Assembly: GCF_011764425.1 (NCBI RefSeq)
Contig: NZ_BLPF01000004.1
Coordinates: forward strand, 372,001 to 436,000
Length of the DNA stretch: 64,000 nt
Source of the DNA: Phytohabitans houttuyneae
GTDB taxonomy: Bacteria; Actinomycetota; Actinomycetes; Mycobacteriales; Micromonosporaceae
Direction: 5' to 3'
Each line of letters begins with the position of its first letter. The stretch's first letter is position 1. The translations under genes were made by a program, and so were the position numbers. The notes beneath the pieces were generated by a model, which saw only the letters and a list, made by a program, of their open reading frames with translations, was not told where the DNA came from and did not search any database. Of this stretch, positions 1-9,668 are shown one piece after another.

Positions 1-318
1 GCGACGGTCACCCAGGCCGCGGCGAGCGAGACGACGATCACGCTGTCCGTGCAGGTCACCACCCCGATCGCGCCGGTCACCAGCTACGACCTGTACGTGT
101 ACGACGCGGCCGGCGAAGAGGTGGTGCGGCAGGGCGGCGGCACCGGCGCCTACAACGGTGTGGTGGAGGTGCACTTCCGCTTCTACGACGGGGCGGAGCC
201 CGGCGAGTACACGGTCGGCTTCGCGATCTCTGACGCGAGCCGCCTGACCTCGCGCTGGGGCATGCCCGGCTTCCCACCGGTACCCGGTGGCCCGGTGACC
301 ATCACCGTCACCGCCTGA
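1..318 (+). CDS. C-terminal end of a probable secreted beta-sandwich protein (5' end outside window)
   Basis: The frame is open from the first base to the TGA at 316-318, so this is the last ~105 residues of a longer protein. The in-frame GTG at 49 is probably internal. The sequence is rich in Thr, Val, Gly and aromatic residues in alternating beta-strand patterns (for example VTSYDLYVYD and GEYTVGFAISD) and ends with a hydrophobic strand (VTITVTA). This looks like an immunoglobulin-like or carbohydrate-binding-like C-terminal module of an exported protein. No catalytic motif is visible and I do not recognise the family. A strong hairpin follows the stop. Confidence 0.55.
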   Translation, partial: ATVTQAAASETTITLSVQVTTPIAPVTSYDLYVYDAAGEEVVRQGGGTGAYNGVVEVHFRFYDGAEPGEYTVGFAISDASRLTSRWGMPGFPPVPGGPVTITVTA

Positions 319-331
319 CGAACGAGAACGG

Positions 332-362
332 GCCGGCGGCGCGAACGTGTCGCGCCGCCGGC
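332..362. terminator. Convergent hairpin terminator
   Basis: A perfect 13-bp inverted repeat (GCCGGCGGCGCGA, 5-nt loop, then its complement) lies between the stop of the first gene and the oppositely oriented FAD oxidoreductase. It has no U-tract on either strand, which is common for actinobacterial terminators. Confidence 0.6.
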
Positions 363-376
363 TGCTGCGACGAAGG

Positions 377-1812
377 TCAGGCGGCGATGGAGGGCAGGAT
401 CAGTTCGAGGTTCGCCCAGACGCGGGTGGAGTTGTGTGAGGAGAAGGCGGCGCCACCGTAGTACGTGCGGTTGCGGCCCTGCAGCGCGTTGAGGCGGCGG
501 TAGAAGCCGCGTGCGATGGCCGCCGGTGAGACGTGCAGCTCAAACGGGATGTGACCCTCGAAGACCACGAGGTCCTCGTACCTGAGGGGTACGTGCCGGC
601 CTTCGCGATCCGTTCGAGGTCGGCGCGGATGTTGCGGCGCACCTGTGTCGTGGGCAGCGGTGTCGGGCTGCCGTACTTCACGTTGTAGAGGCCGGGGATG
701 CCGGTCGGGCCGATCCCGTAGAGGCCGGGCAGCGGCGGCAGGTTGTACGGCGTTTCCGCGGCCACGTTTTCCAGGCCGATGCCGTCTGGCAGGCCCGAGA
801 CGCGCGCGACGCCCGTGTAGTAGGCGCCGCTGACGAACTGGCTGAACAGCGACCGCTCGACCGAGTCCAGGTCGAAGCCGGCGAAGCTGCGCAGCAGCGG
901 TGGGATGGCCACCACGAGCTTCCCGGCGCGGATCAGCCGCGGGCCGTCCGGCGTCGCGACGAGCACGCGCACCTCACGCGCCGAGCGGTCGACCCGGATC
1001 ACCTGCGACTCCAGCAACACGTCGTCGCCGAGGTGGGCGGTCGCGCGCTCGTACAGCAGGCTGTTGTCGTGCGCGGCGCTGGTGAGGAAGCCGCCGCCGA
1101 GGATGTTGCCGGCGACGCCCTGCCCGAAGAGGTTGATCGCGTAGAGCGCGGGCAGGTCGAGGAGGTCGCCGATGCCCTGCCCGTAGTTGAAGATCAGCGG
1201 CACCACCGAGCCGAAGTCGTACTTCTCCACGAAGTCGGCGAAGGGCGCGACCAGGTCGTGCGGCACCGGGTCCGGCAGGTTGTAGACCGTGTCCAGCGGG
1301 CCGAACTCGCTGATCTTCTGGTAGTACGCGGGCAGCGCGACGGGTGGCGGCGGCGTGTAGTCGACCGGCCGTCCGGTGCGGAAGTCGATGTACCGGTTGT
1401 CGGCGCCGAAGCCGCCGGCGGGGGTGAGGCCGAGCCCGAAGCGTTCGAAGTGCCGGTGCACCACCGGATCGTCTTCGAACACGATGACGCCGATGTCGAC
1501 GGTGCCGCCGGTGGCCGGGTCGTGGTAGGTCTCGGTGTGGCCGCCGAGGCGGTCCTTCGCCTCCACCAGCACCACACTCTTGCCGAAGTCTCCGAGGCGG
1601 GTGGCGGCGTACGTGCCGGCGGAGCCACCGCCGATCACGCAGACGTCCCGGTGGATCACGTGCGATTCAGCGAAGGCGGCGGCCGTACCACGGGCCGTGG
1701 CCTGGGCGGCGGCGGACGAGCTCAGCGGCGCGGCGACGGACCCGGCGGCCGTCGCGCCCATGATGCCGAGCATCCGCTTTCGGGTGAGTCCCAAGGCGAT
1801 CTCCTTCTCCAT
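377..1812 (-). CDS. Exported FAD-dependent oxidoreductase (amine-oxidase fold), single-base frameshift near the 3' end
   Basis: The N-terminus carries a Tat-like export signal (TRKRM, then a hydrophobic stretch to about residue 37). A Rossmann FAD-binding motif GGGSAG follows at about residues 61-66, with an acidic strand end (VVLVEAKDRLGGH) typical of flavin amine oxidases and phytoene desaturase-like enzymes. The substrate cannot be read from sequence. The frame breaks at the G4 run 586-589: upstream it reads normally to AKAGTYP, and the continuation (LRYEDLVVFEGHIPFEL...) is in the next frame down to the TGA at 377. Adding one base to the run gives a continuous 478-residue enzyme, so the break is either a sequencing undercall or a recent mutation. 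Start is ATG at 1812. Confidence 0.75.
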
Positions 1813-1862
1813 GACGGACGTGAGAACGCCTCACTGTATGGGAATTTCTCGATTGAAGCGGG

Positions 1863-2285
1863 TCACTGCGGGAGCAACGTTGCCCGCTCGGGCGCCAGAT
1901 TCGTGTCCTCGCAGAACCGGGCCAGGATCTCGGCCGGATCGCCCGCGTCGCGCCGCAGGAACGTGAAGCGCCGCGCCGGGCGGCCGGCCGGGCCGAGCAG
2001 GGCGACCACCTCACCGGAGCGCAGCTCGACGATCGCCACCGGCCGGCGCTCGCCGTCGACCTCGTCGGGCCGGCGGTTGAGCAGGCCGGTCAGCTGGTGG
2101 ATGTCCAGGTCGACGCGCGCCACCGCCCGCGTGCCCGCGAAGTCGGGCCAGCGCGCGGCGTCAAGCTTCAGATCCGGGTGGAAGTCGACGCCGTAGAGGA
2201 CCGCGTTGAGATGGCCACGGGCCGAGTCGGCATCCATGCCCGAACCCTTCCAGGCCGGCTCGCCGTTCGCTAGGCGCACGATCAA
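1863..2285 (-). CDS. Hypothetical protein, 140 aa
   Basis: A cytosolic protein of up to 140 residues with no signal or membrane segment and no motif I recognise. The middle (VARVDLDIHQLTGLLNRRPDEVDG) and the strands around VAIVELRSGEVVALLG look like a genuine folded protein with actinobacterial codon bias. The longest frame starts with TTG at 2285; GTG at 2279 and ATG at 2237 are alternatives. It ends about 50 bp before the ATG of the FAD oxidoreductase on the same strand, so the two may be co-transcribed. Confidence 0.5.
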   Translation of the reverse strand: MIVRLANGEPAWKGSGMDADSARGHLNAVLYGVDFHPDLKLDAARWPDFAGTRAVARVDLDIHQLTGLLNRRPDEVDGERRPVAIVELRSGEVVALLGPAGRPARRFTFLRRDAGDPAEILARFCEDTNLAPERATLLPQ

Positions 2286-2417
2286 CGGCGGCGCCGTTTC
2301 CCCAACCTGAGGTCCAGCCAGATTCTAGATCGACATCTTCCTATATCTACAGGCTCGGGCATATGCTTTCGAAAATCTGTCGATAGGCAGCGCCGAAGCT
2401 ATGGCCAGGGGGACTTG

Positions 2418-4087
2418 ATGCCACGGCGATCTGGGGTATTGCGCTGGTCCGCGGGCATTGTGGCGGTGGCGTTCGCGGTGTCGGGACAGTCTGGTCCCGC
2501 CGCGGGCGCTGCTGGAAGCACGCCCAAGGCGGGCGATTTCGTCGTGTACGGGTTCAGCCAGTCGGACGTGCACGACGAGGACCCGCAGGTCTACGAGCTC
2601 GACCCGGACACGACGATCCGCGCGATCGGGAAGTGGTCCACAGCGGGGGACGAGGCCGCCGACTACAACTTCGCGCAGATCGGGCGCTACCACGCCAAAG
2701 GCATCAACTTCATGGGCAGCGGCACGGCGAGCGTGATTTTCCCGAAGGACTTCGCCACCACGGAGATCTTCGACGACATGTCGACGCGGGATGCGGACGG
2801 CAATCCGGTACCCCACGATGAGTTTGGTTTTCCGGAGCCGGCGCGGCGGGGAAACATCTTCAATCCCGCCTACCGTGAGTATCTGCTTTCCTGGGCCCGG
2901 ATCCAGGTTGACGGGGGCGTCGACGGCGTCAACTTCGACGAGATCAACGCCGGCTTCAGCGGCGGGCTGAAATACGGGTTCAACGGCAACGAAGGCTTCG
3001 ACGACTACGCGATAGCGGACTTCAACCGGTACCTGCTCGCGAAGTATCCGGCCTTCACCACCGCGGACTGGAAGTCGCGCTTCGGGATGACCGACGACAA
3101 CGTCCTGCGCCGCGACGTGCCGGCCGGTGACCTGGCGGCAAACTTCAACTACCGCGAATACCTGCGCGCCGGCGGCTGGAACCTCGACCCGCTGAACGCG
3201 GCGAACCCGCTGGCCCCGAGTGGGGACGGGTGGTCGCCAACCGCATGTACGCCGAGGACACGTCGTTCACCGCGACGTACATCCGGCGGTACTGGAAGCG
3301 GATGGTCGACGACCTGCGGGCGTACGCGTGGCACACCCAGCAGCGCCGCATCCTCATCTCGTCGAACGGGCTGTGGCCCTATGTGGACTTCAACAGCGTC
3401 GGCATGTACCCGTGGAACCCGGACGAGCAGACGCCCGATTTCCGCGGCGCCGACTACGTCCCGGTGGTCGACGGCCACCTCAACGGTGCCAAGTCGTTGC
3501 AGTCGCAGTACCGCTACCTGAAGGACCAGAGCGGGCGGATCGCCGGCAACGTGCCGGTCGTCGTGTTCATCGACTGGCCGAACGACATGATGACCAACTA
3601 CCTCAACCTGCCGCTGCGGGAGAAGAAGGACTACTGGCAGATCTTCGGCGCCGAGGCGTACGCGAACGGCATCTTCCCCGCCTTCCACCTGAAGGACACG
3701 GTCGGCAGCCCGACCGCGACGGACCTGGGGATGATGGACTTCTTCACGACGTACACCCGCTTCTACAAGGAGCACCGCGCGGTCTTCAAGGACAACGCGG
3801 TCGGCACCGAGGCCGTGCGGGTCGGCGCCGACGGAGTCTCGGCCAGCGTCCTCGTGCAGCGTGGCACCGGCAGGCGCTCGATCCACCTGGTCAACCACAA
3901 CTACGCCCAGGGGATCGTGCCGCAGTCCGGGTTCACAGTGGAGGCCGACCTGGGCTCCTGCCCGCGCCGCCTCACGATGCTTTCCCCGGACCGCACGCGC
4001 GCCACGTCGCCGGCCTTCTCCTGCCGCCAGGGCAAGCTCAAGCTGACCGTCGACCGCCTTGACTACTACAACGTGATCCTCGTCTGA
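2418..4087 (+). CDS. Secreted glycoside-hydrolase-like protein, single-base frameshift in the middle
   Basis: ATG 2418 follows a GGGGGA ribosome site. Residues 1 to ~33 form a Sec-type signal (RRSGVLRW, hydrophobic core, AAGAAG). The mature part resembles a TIM-barrel glycosidase or sugar-binding fold: GVDGVNFDEIN has the strand-end acidic pattern of a catalytic barrel, and the C-terminal ~100 residues form a beta domain (SVLVQRGTGRRSIHLVNH). The exact GH family is not clear to me. The frame breaks at the C4 run 3214-3217: one added C joins NPLAPEWGRVVANRMYAED and yields 556 residues. An unusually AT-rich leader (about 2320-2400) precedes the gene. Confidence 0.65.
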
Positions 4088-4254
4088 GGCAGGTCGCCGG
4101 CCGCGGCGCGGCGAGGCGGCCACCACAGCGACTTGCCGTACGGCTTCTCGCGCCCCACTGCCGCATCGGTCTCCGACCTTCGGGTCCTCCACCTTGATGA
4201 TCTCGCCGCTCGCCGGGATGTACTCCCCGCCGAGAATCCGTGTTAGACAGGGGC

Positions 4255-4773
4255 ATGGCATCCTTACCTGCCCAGGCAGGCGGTGGTCTGCAGGCGCGTG
4301 CGCGGTCCGTCGAGATCGTCGAGGTCGGCGCCGAGGCGACCAGCTTCGTGCACCCCAAGCGGGTACCGCAGATGGCCGACGCCGACGACGCGATGGCCGG
4401 CGTGCCGCGCGTGGACGGGGTCAGCTACATCGGGCTCGTGGCGAACGAACGCGGGCTCGACAGGGCCTTGGCATCGGGCGTCGACGAGGTCAATGTTGTG
4501 GTTGTGGCCATTGAGACCCTAACCGGCGTGGAGCTCGGCGCGTCCGCATTGGACAGTGGCGCGGGTGGGATCGGCGGCTGCCCGCTCGCGCCGGCAGCCA
4601 CCGGAAACATAGCCACCGAGGACCTGGCGTACCAGCTGCGCCGCTCCGGCATCCACTTCGGACTCGACTTGGACGGGGTGCTCGCCGCCGCCGCGCTCAT
4701 CGGCGCCGAGCTGGGCATCCGGCTGCCGGCGCTGCTGGGCCGGGCCGGCGACTTTCCGGAGCGTCAGTTTTGA
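4255..4773 (+). pseudogene. Hydroxymethylglutaryl-CoA lyase-like gene with two in-frame internal deletions
   Basis: The product matches the HMG-CoA lyase (HMGL) family in three blocks: VEIVEVG, then TSFVHPKRVPQMADAD through EVNVVVVAIET, then DSGAGGIGGCPLAPAATGN to the C-terminus. The family is ~300 residues; here ~173 remain. After VEIVEVG the segment with the catalytic Arg-Asp (normally RDGLQNE) is missing, and after VVAIET about 115 residues with the metal-binding HxH are missing. The Cys of GGCP is kept. Both gaps preserve the frame. A normal lyase splits HMG-CoA into acetyl-CoA and acetoacetate, but this one should be inactive. Start is ATG 4255 (GTG 4240 possible). Its TGA overlaps the TTG start of the next gene. 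Confidence 0.75.
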
Positions 4774-5866
4774 AAGCAGCGATCATGACTGCGGTCGGCG
4801 CCCCACTTGTCGTCGACGACGTCGAGCTGGAAGCTCCACGCGCCGGCGAGGTCGCCGTCGACGTCCACCACTGCGGAGTGTGCCATTCCGACGTGCACTA
4901 CATGGACGGCGCGCTCCGTACCGGCCTGCCGGTGATCCTCGGGCACGAGGCGGCGGGCGTGGTGGCCGAGGCGGGGCCGGACGTCGCCGACCTCAAGCCC
5001 GGTGACAAGGTCGTGCTCACGATGGCGCCCTCCTGCGGGCGTTGCTACTGGTGCGTCCGCGACGAGCACACGCTCTGCCAGCGCTTCGCCGGCATGGTCG
5101 CCGGCGCGTACCCGGACGGCTCCACCCGCCTGTCCTGGAAGGGCGAGCAGGTGCGGCGCGGGCTTGTGCTGTCCGCGTTCGCCGAGCGGACCGTGGTGCC
5201 GGTCGAGGCCGCGGTGCGGATCCCCGATGATGTGCCGACCGACATCGCCGCCGTCGTGGGCTGCGCGGTGCAGACCGGCGTGGGTGCGGTGCTCAACACC
5301 ACTCGCGTACCGGTCGGTGCCTCGGTCGTCGTGAGTGGACTCGGCGCGGTGGGCCTGTCGATCGTCCAGGCCGCGGCGATTGCCGGTGCCACCGTGATCG
5401 TCGCCGCCGACCTGAACGCCGAGCGCCGCGCCTCCGCCCTGCGGCTGGGTGCTTCACACGCGGTCGACCCCGCCGCCGAGCGGCTCGACCGCGTCGCGCG
5501 TGAGCTGACCGAGGGGCGCGGCGCAGACTTCGGCTTCGACGCCGTCGGCCGCGGCGAGGTGGTCGAGACCCTGCTCAAGTCCACGCGGAACGGTGGTACC
5601 ACCGTGATGGTCGGCATGCCGTCCACTGAGGACACCGTCCGCGTGCGCGCGCTCGTGCACGCGTTCTACGAGAAGAAGCTCGTGGGCTGCCTGCTCGGCT
5701 CGGCCAACGCGCACCGCGACCTGCCGCGCATCCTCGACCTGTGGCGGGCCGGCCGGCTCGACCTGGCCGGCATGGTCACCGCGCGCCGCCCGCTCGACGA
5801 GATCAACGAAGCCGTCGCCGACCTGCGGCGCGGTGCCGGAGTCCGTACCGTCCTGGAGATGGCTCG

Positions 5867-5870
<4 letters not shown>
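4770..5870 (+). CDS. Zinc-dependent alcohol dehydrogenase
   Basis: A 366-residue medium-chain dehydrogenase/reductase. Catalytic zinc ligands are visible in CGVCHSD (Cys38) and GHEAAG (His59). The structural zinc site is complete, with Cys at 89, 92, 95 and 103 in the CGRCYWC...C pattern. The NAD-binding motif GLGAVG sits near residue 178. The family oxidises primary alcohols to aldehydes with NAD or a mycothiol-type cofactor; substrate unknown. The TTG start at 4770 overlaps the upstream TGA, and the stop overlaps the ATG of the aldehyde dehydrogenase, so the two enzymes are translationally coupled and probably act in sequence (alcohol to aldehyde to acid). Confidence 0.9.
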
Positions 5871-7243
<1,373 letters not shown>

Positions 7244-7288
7244 ATCTCACGCCCCTTGGAATGGATTGTCGCGCTGCCTGCCCGCGGT

Positions 7289-7909
7289 CTAGACGGCCGC
7301 GGCCTGGGTGGGGACGCGGGAGCGTGCGTCGGGGCGCCAGGTGCGGCCGTTGGCGTACACGATCCGGAAGCCGAGGTAGGACGCGAGCGGCGCCCACGCC
7401 GTCGAGCCCATCCGCCGCTCCACCGCGTCGGCGCGGTCGCCGTTGGCGAGGATCTGCAGGGCCACGGTCTCGAACGCCGCCGACTCCACCCAGTCGATGT
7501 CGCGCGTGTAGCCGCAGATCAGCGCGGCTCCGGTCGCGTCGAGGAAGTCGTGCAGGCGGGCGTCCGAGGCCCGCAGGATCGAGCAGCTGCCGAAGTAGAG
7601 CCGCTTGCCTTCGCAGCGGGCCGCCATCATGTCGGCGACCTCGTCCAGCTCGACCGTGTCCCGGTCGGTCAGGCACAGCTTGCTCGGCTCGCCGTGCATC
7701 GCGAAGAAGCCGACCTTGAAGTCGGCGTACTGCCGGAGCAGCCATCGGTCGAGGAAGTAGGCCAGCTCCTCGCGCGTGGCGACGTCCTTGTGGATGAAGC
7801 GGATCGCCTGGAGGCGCTGGAGCAGCTCCAGGGTGGGCAGGACGGAACTCTGATCGTTCAGGTCGCGGTGCCACTGCCCCTCGACACAGAAGACCCCACC
7901 TTTTGCCAC
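7289..7909 (-). CDS. Conserved hypothetical protein, possibly DUF6642 family
   Basis: GTG 7909 preceded by GGGGAGG at good spacing is the likely start (206 residues); the frame stays open further upstream without a better site. The sequence alternates beta strands and helices: GGVFCVEGQWHRDL, FIHKDVATREELAYFLDRW, VGFFAMHGEPSKLCL, ALICGYTRDIDWVESAAFE. The FxMHGEP and CGYT patterns recall a caspase-like or Rossmann-like fold, and from memory the family resembles DUF6642. That assignment is tentative. It is convergent with the dehydrogenase operon. Confidence 0.6.
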   Translation of the reverse strand: MAKGGVFCVEGQWHRDLNDQSSVLPTLELLQRLQAIRFIHKDVATREELAYFLDRWLLRQYADFKVGFFAMHGEPSKLCLTDRDTVELDEVADMMAARCEGKRLYFGSCSILRASDARLHDFLDATGAALICGYTRDIDWVESAAFETVALQILANGDRADAVERRMGSTAWAPLASYLGFRIVYANGRTWRPDARSRVPTQAAAV

Positions 7910-8010
7910 GCTGACCTCCCCCTCGTCGACGGCCCTGTGGAAGCTAACCGGCCCACAATCGGGACGGAACAGCCGATCATCCGTCCCCTTCTGCCAGACA
8001 CGATGAGCGG

Positions 8011-8477
8011 ATGACGGTGTACCGGCGGCCCCCCGCCCGCGTGATGCTGGAGATGGCGCCGCGGCTGGCCAGCTGGGACCGCGTGGGCGCACCGGGCCAG
8101 CTCGCGCTCGCCAAGTTTCTGGACTACGCAGATGGCGTGGCAGCGCCGCTGTTGGTTGGCGACGGCCCGTTCGCGCTGGAGTTGTCGGTGGCCGCCGACG
8201 GATGGGCAGCGCCGGACCGCGGCGGGCGAGACCTGGACAACTACCTGTTTCCGCTGGTCAACCGCCTGGGCCCGCAGCGGTTCGCGGCGGTGTTCGGCCG
8301 TAAGACCCAAGGCGGCTCCTGGCTGGCCGCCGGACCGGCGCTTTGCGCGCCGACGCCGGTGCCGTCGCTGTTCGCGGTCTCCACCACGACATCGACCCCA
8401 TACTCGGCCCCGATGTGAGGATCGGGCTCTGGTGGGGTCCGGTCGCTTCGGTTGAGCCGCAAGGACGATGGGGGTGA
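8011..8477 (+). pseudogene. Truncated, frameshifted protein with RusA-like GGRDLDNYLFP motif
   Basis: ATG 8011 opens a frame whose N-terminal half (SWDRVGAPGQLALAKFLDYA, GGRDLDNYLFPLVNRLG, FGRKTQGGSWLAAGPA) looks real. The DLDN motif recalls RusA-like Holliday-junction resolvases. After about 8335 the frame changes. The reading frame ending at the TGA 8475-8477 continues with LHHDIDPILGPDVRIGLWW, which looks like the C-terminus of the same kind of protein. A single missing base would join them, but from memory relatives carry about 150 extra residues between the two parts, so an internal deletion is likely. Function as a nuclease is not established. Confidence 0.45.
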
Positions 8478-8483
8478 CTGACC

Positions 8484-8681
8484 GTGCTCGCGCCCGAAGA
8501 GTACGACGATGTCCTGGTCGTGGTCGCGCACCCGTTCGGCGATGTGGAGGTGCCGCTGACCGAGTGGCTGCGCGTCGGGCCGGGCCCGCGGCCGCTGGTG
8601 CGGATCACGCGGGCCCGGCGCCGCAGTGGGGAACCGGTGGCGTTGAGTGAGATACCGGCCCGGGATCAGCGGGGCACGTAG
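8484..8681 (+). CDS. Small hypothetical protein, 65 aa
   Basis: GTG 8484 lies 6 nt after the stop of the preceding remnant, with a G-rich stretch (GGGGG) upstream. The short acidic-to-basic protein contains VLVVVAHPFGDVEVPLTEW and an Arg-rich centre. No motif is recognised. The last 16 bp overlap the end of the convergent SPFH gene. It may be translated together with the broken gene before it. Confidence 0.45.
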   Translation: MLAPEEYDDVLVVVAHPFGDVEVPLTEWLRVGPGPRPLVRITRARRRSGEPVALSEIPARDQRGT

Positions 8682-9331
8682 CGAGGGTCGGGCGTGAGCA
8701 CGACCGTCGCCCCCGGAGTCGCGGCGGCCTGGATGGTGCGGAGCTGGAGCAGGGCCGGGTGGTCCTGCAGCAGCCGCGCGGCGTTCGCGAGCGTACGCAG
8801 CGACGCCGCCTCGGCCCGTGCGACCTCGACCTCGGCCTTGCCGCGCTCGCGCGCGAGCAGCGTCTCCGTCGCCGCGCGGCGCAGCTCGCCGGGCAGCATC
8901 AGGTCCTTGACCGTGACCGAGGCCAGCTCGACGCCGATGCCGTCCAGGTGCGCGGCGGTCGCCTCCGCGAGGCCCGTGGAAAGGCGGCCGCGGTCGGCCA
9001 GTACGTCGTCGAAGGCCACGGCGGCGACCGCGTCCCGGATGGCGAGCTGGGCGGCGGTGTAAAGGTCGTACTCCGCGCCGGTGGACGCGGTGAGGAACGC
9101 CCGCGGGTCGGTGACGCGCCACAGTACGAGGACGGAAACCTTGAGCGTGATGCCGTCGGCGGTCAGCAGTTCCTGACCCTGGACGACCGTGCTGCGCTGT
9201 CGCATGTCGACGGTGAGCAGGCGGGAACGGTGCCGGCTGTACCGGTGCCTACCGGGCTCCAGCACCTTCTCGAAGCGCCCGTCGGTGAACTGCACCCGGC
9301 GCTCCCAATCCATGACCGTGACCTTTGCCAT
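8666..9331 (-). CDS. SPFH/Band 7 (slipin-like) protein
   Basis: A 221-residue protein with a central SPFH domain: QGQELLTADGITLKVSVLVLW is the characteristic strand-rich core, followed by RDAVAAVAFDDVLADR and the helical GIGVELASVTVKDLMLP. A charged coiled-coil tail (ARERGKAEVEVARAEAASL) should drive oligomerisation. Unlike classical slipins there is no N-terminal membrane helix, so it is probably a soluble or peripherally bound scaffold. Start is ATG 9331 with GGAGGTGAG upstream on its strand. No partner gene such as an NfeD protease is adjacent. Confidence 0.85.
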   Translation of the reverse strand: MAKVTVMDWERRVQFTDGRFEKVLEPGRHRYSRHRSRLLTVDMRQRSTVVQGQELLTADGITLKVSVLVLWRVTDPRAFLTASTGAEYDLYTAAQLAIRDAVAAVAFDDVLADRGRLSTGLAEATAAHLDGIGVELASVTVKDLMLPGELRRAATETLLARERGKAEVEVARAEAASLRTLANAARLLQDHPALLQLRTIQAAATPGATVVLTPDPRYVPR

Positions 9332-9668
9332 TTCTCACCTCCGATAACGGAACGTCGGCCGAAAGTCCACATTGGCGTGAGCGAACCCCGCGCCACCCAA
9401 CGATCGTGCGGCGGGGGCGTCTGCGACCGTGGTCGCAAGCCCGCATGGCCACACCACCGCCGCCCTTGCGGGCAGGGTCGCGCGGGGTCGCCCGGTTAAG
9501 GACTCGAACCTCGGCCTCTCGGCTTCACCATGGTTGAAGACCCCAACGCGCGGAACGCGGTCGGCGATGCCGGCGCGCCGCTGGACTGTCTCCAACAAGA
9601 ACGGTACGGATCACTCCCGCCAGACGCATTCGCTTTTCACGGTCGCGAAGTCGCCTGGCGGGAAAGAC
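9332..9668. other. Intergenic region, no supported gene
   Basis: 337 bp between the SPFH gene and the copper ATPase (both on the minus strand). It contains an 87-codon frame on the minus strand without ribosome site or recognisable composition, and a short tRNA T-arm lookalike (GGACTCGAACC near 9500) that has no acceptor or anticodon partner. I see no gene here. Confidence 0.5.

Noticed and set aside
4090..4254. Minus-strand coding-like stretch (GGEYIPASGEIIKVEDPK, then EKPYGKSLWWPP in another frame)
   Set aside because: Too short and split between frames; no start and no family recognised. It may be a further remnant but cannot be supported.
9490..9560. T-arm-like GGACTCGAACC suggesting a tRNA
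   Set aside because: The T stem does not pair properly and there is no acceptor stem, anticodon arm or D arm at the right distances.
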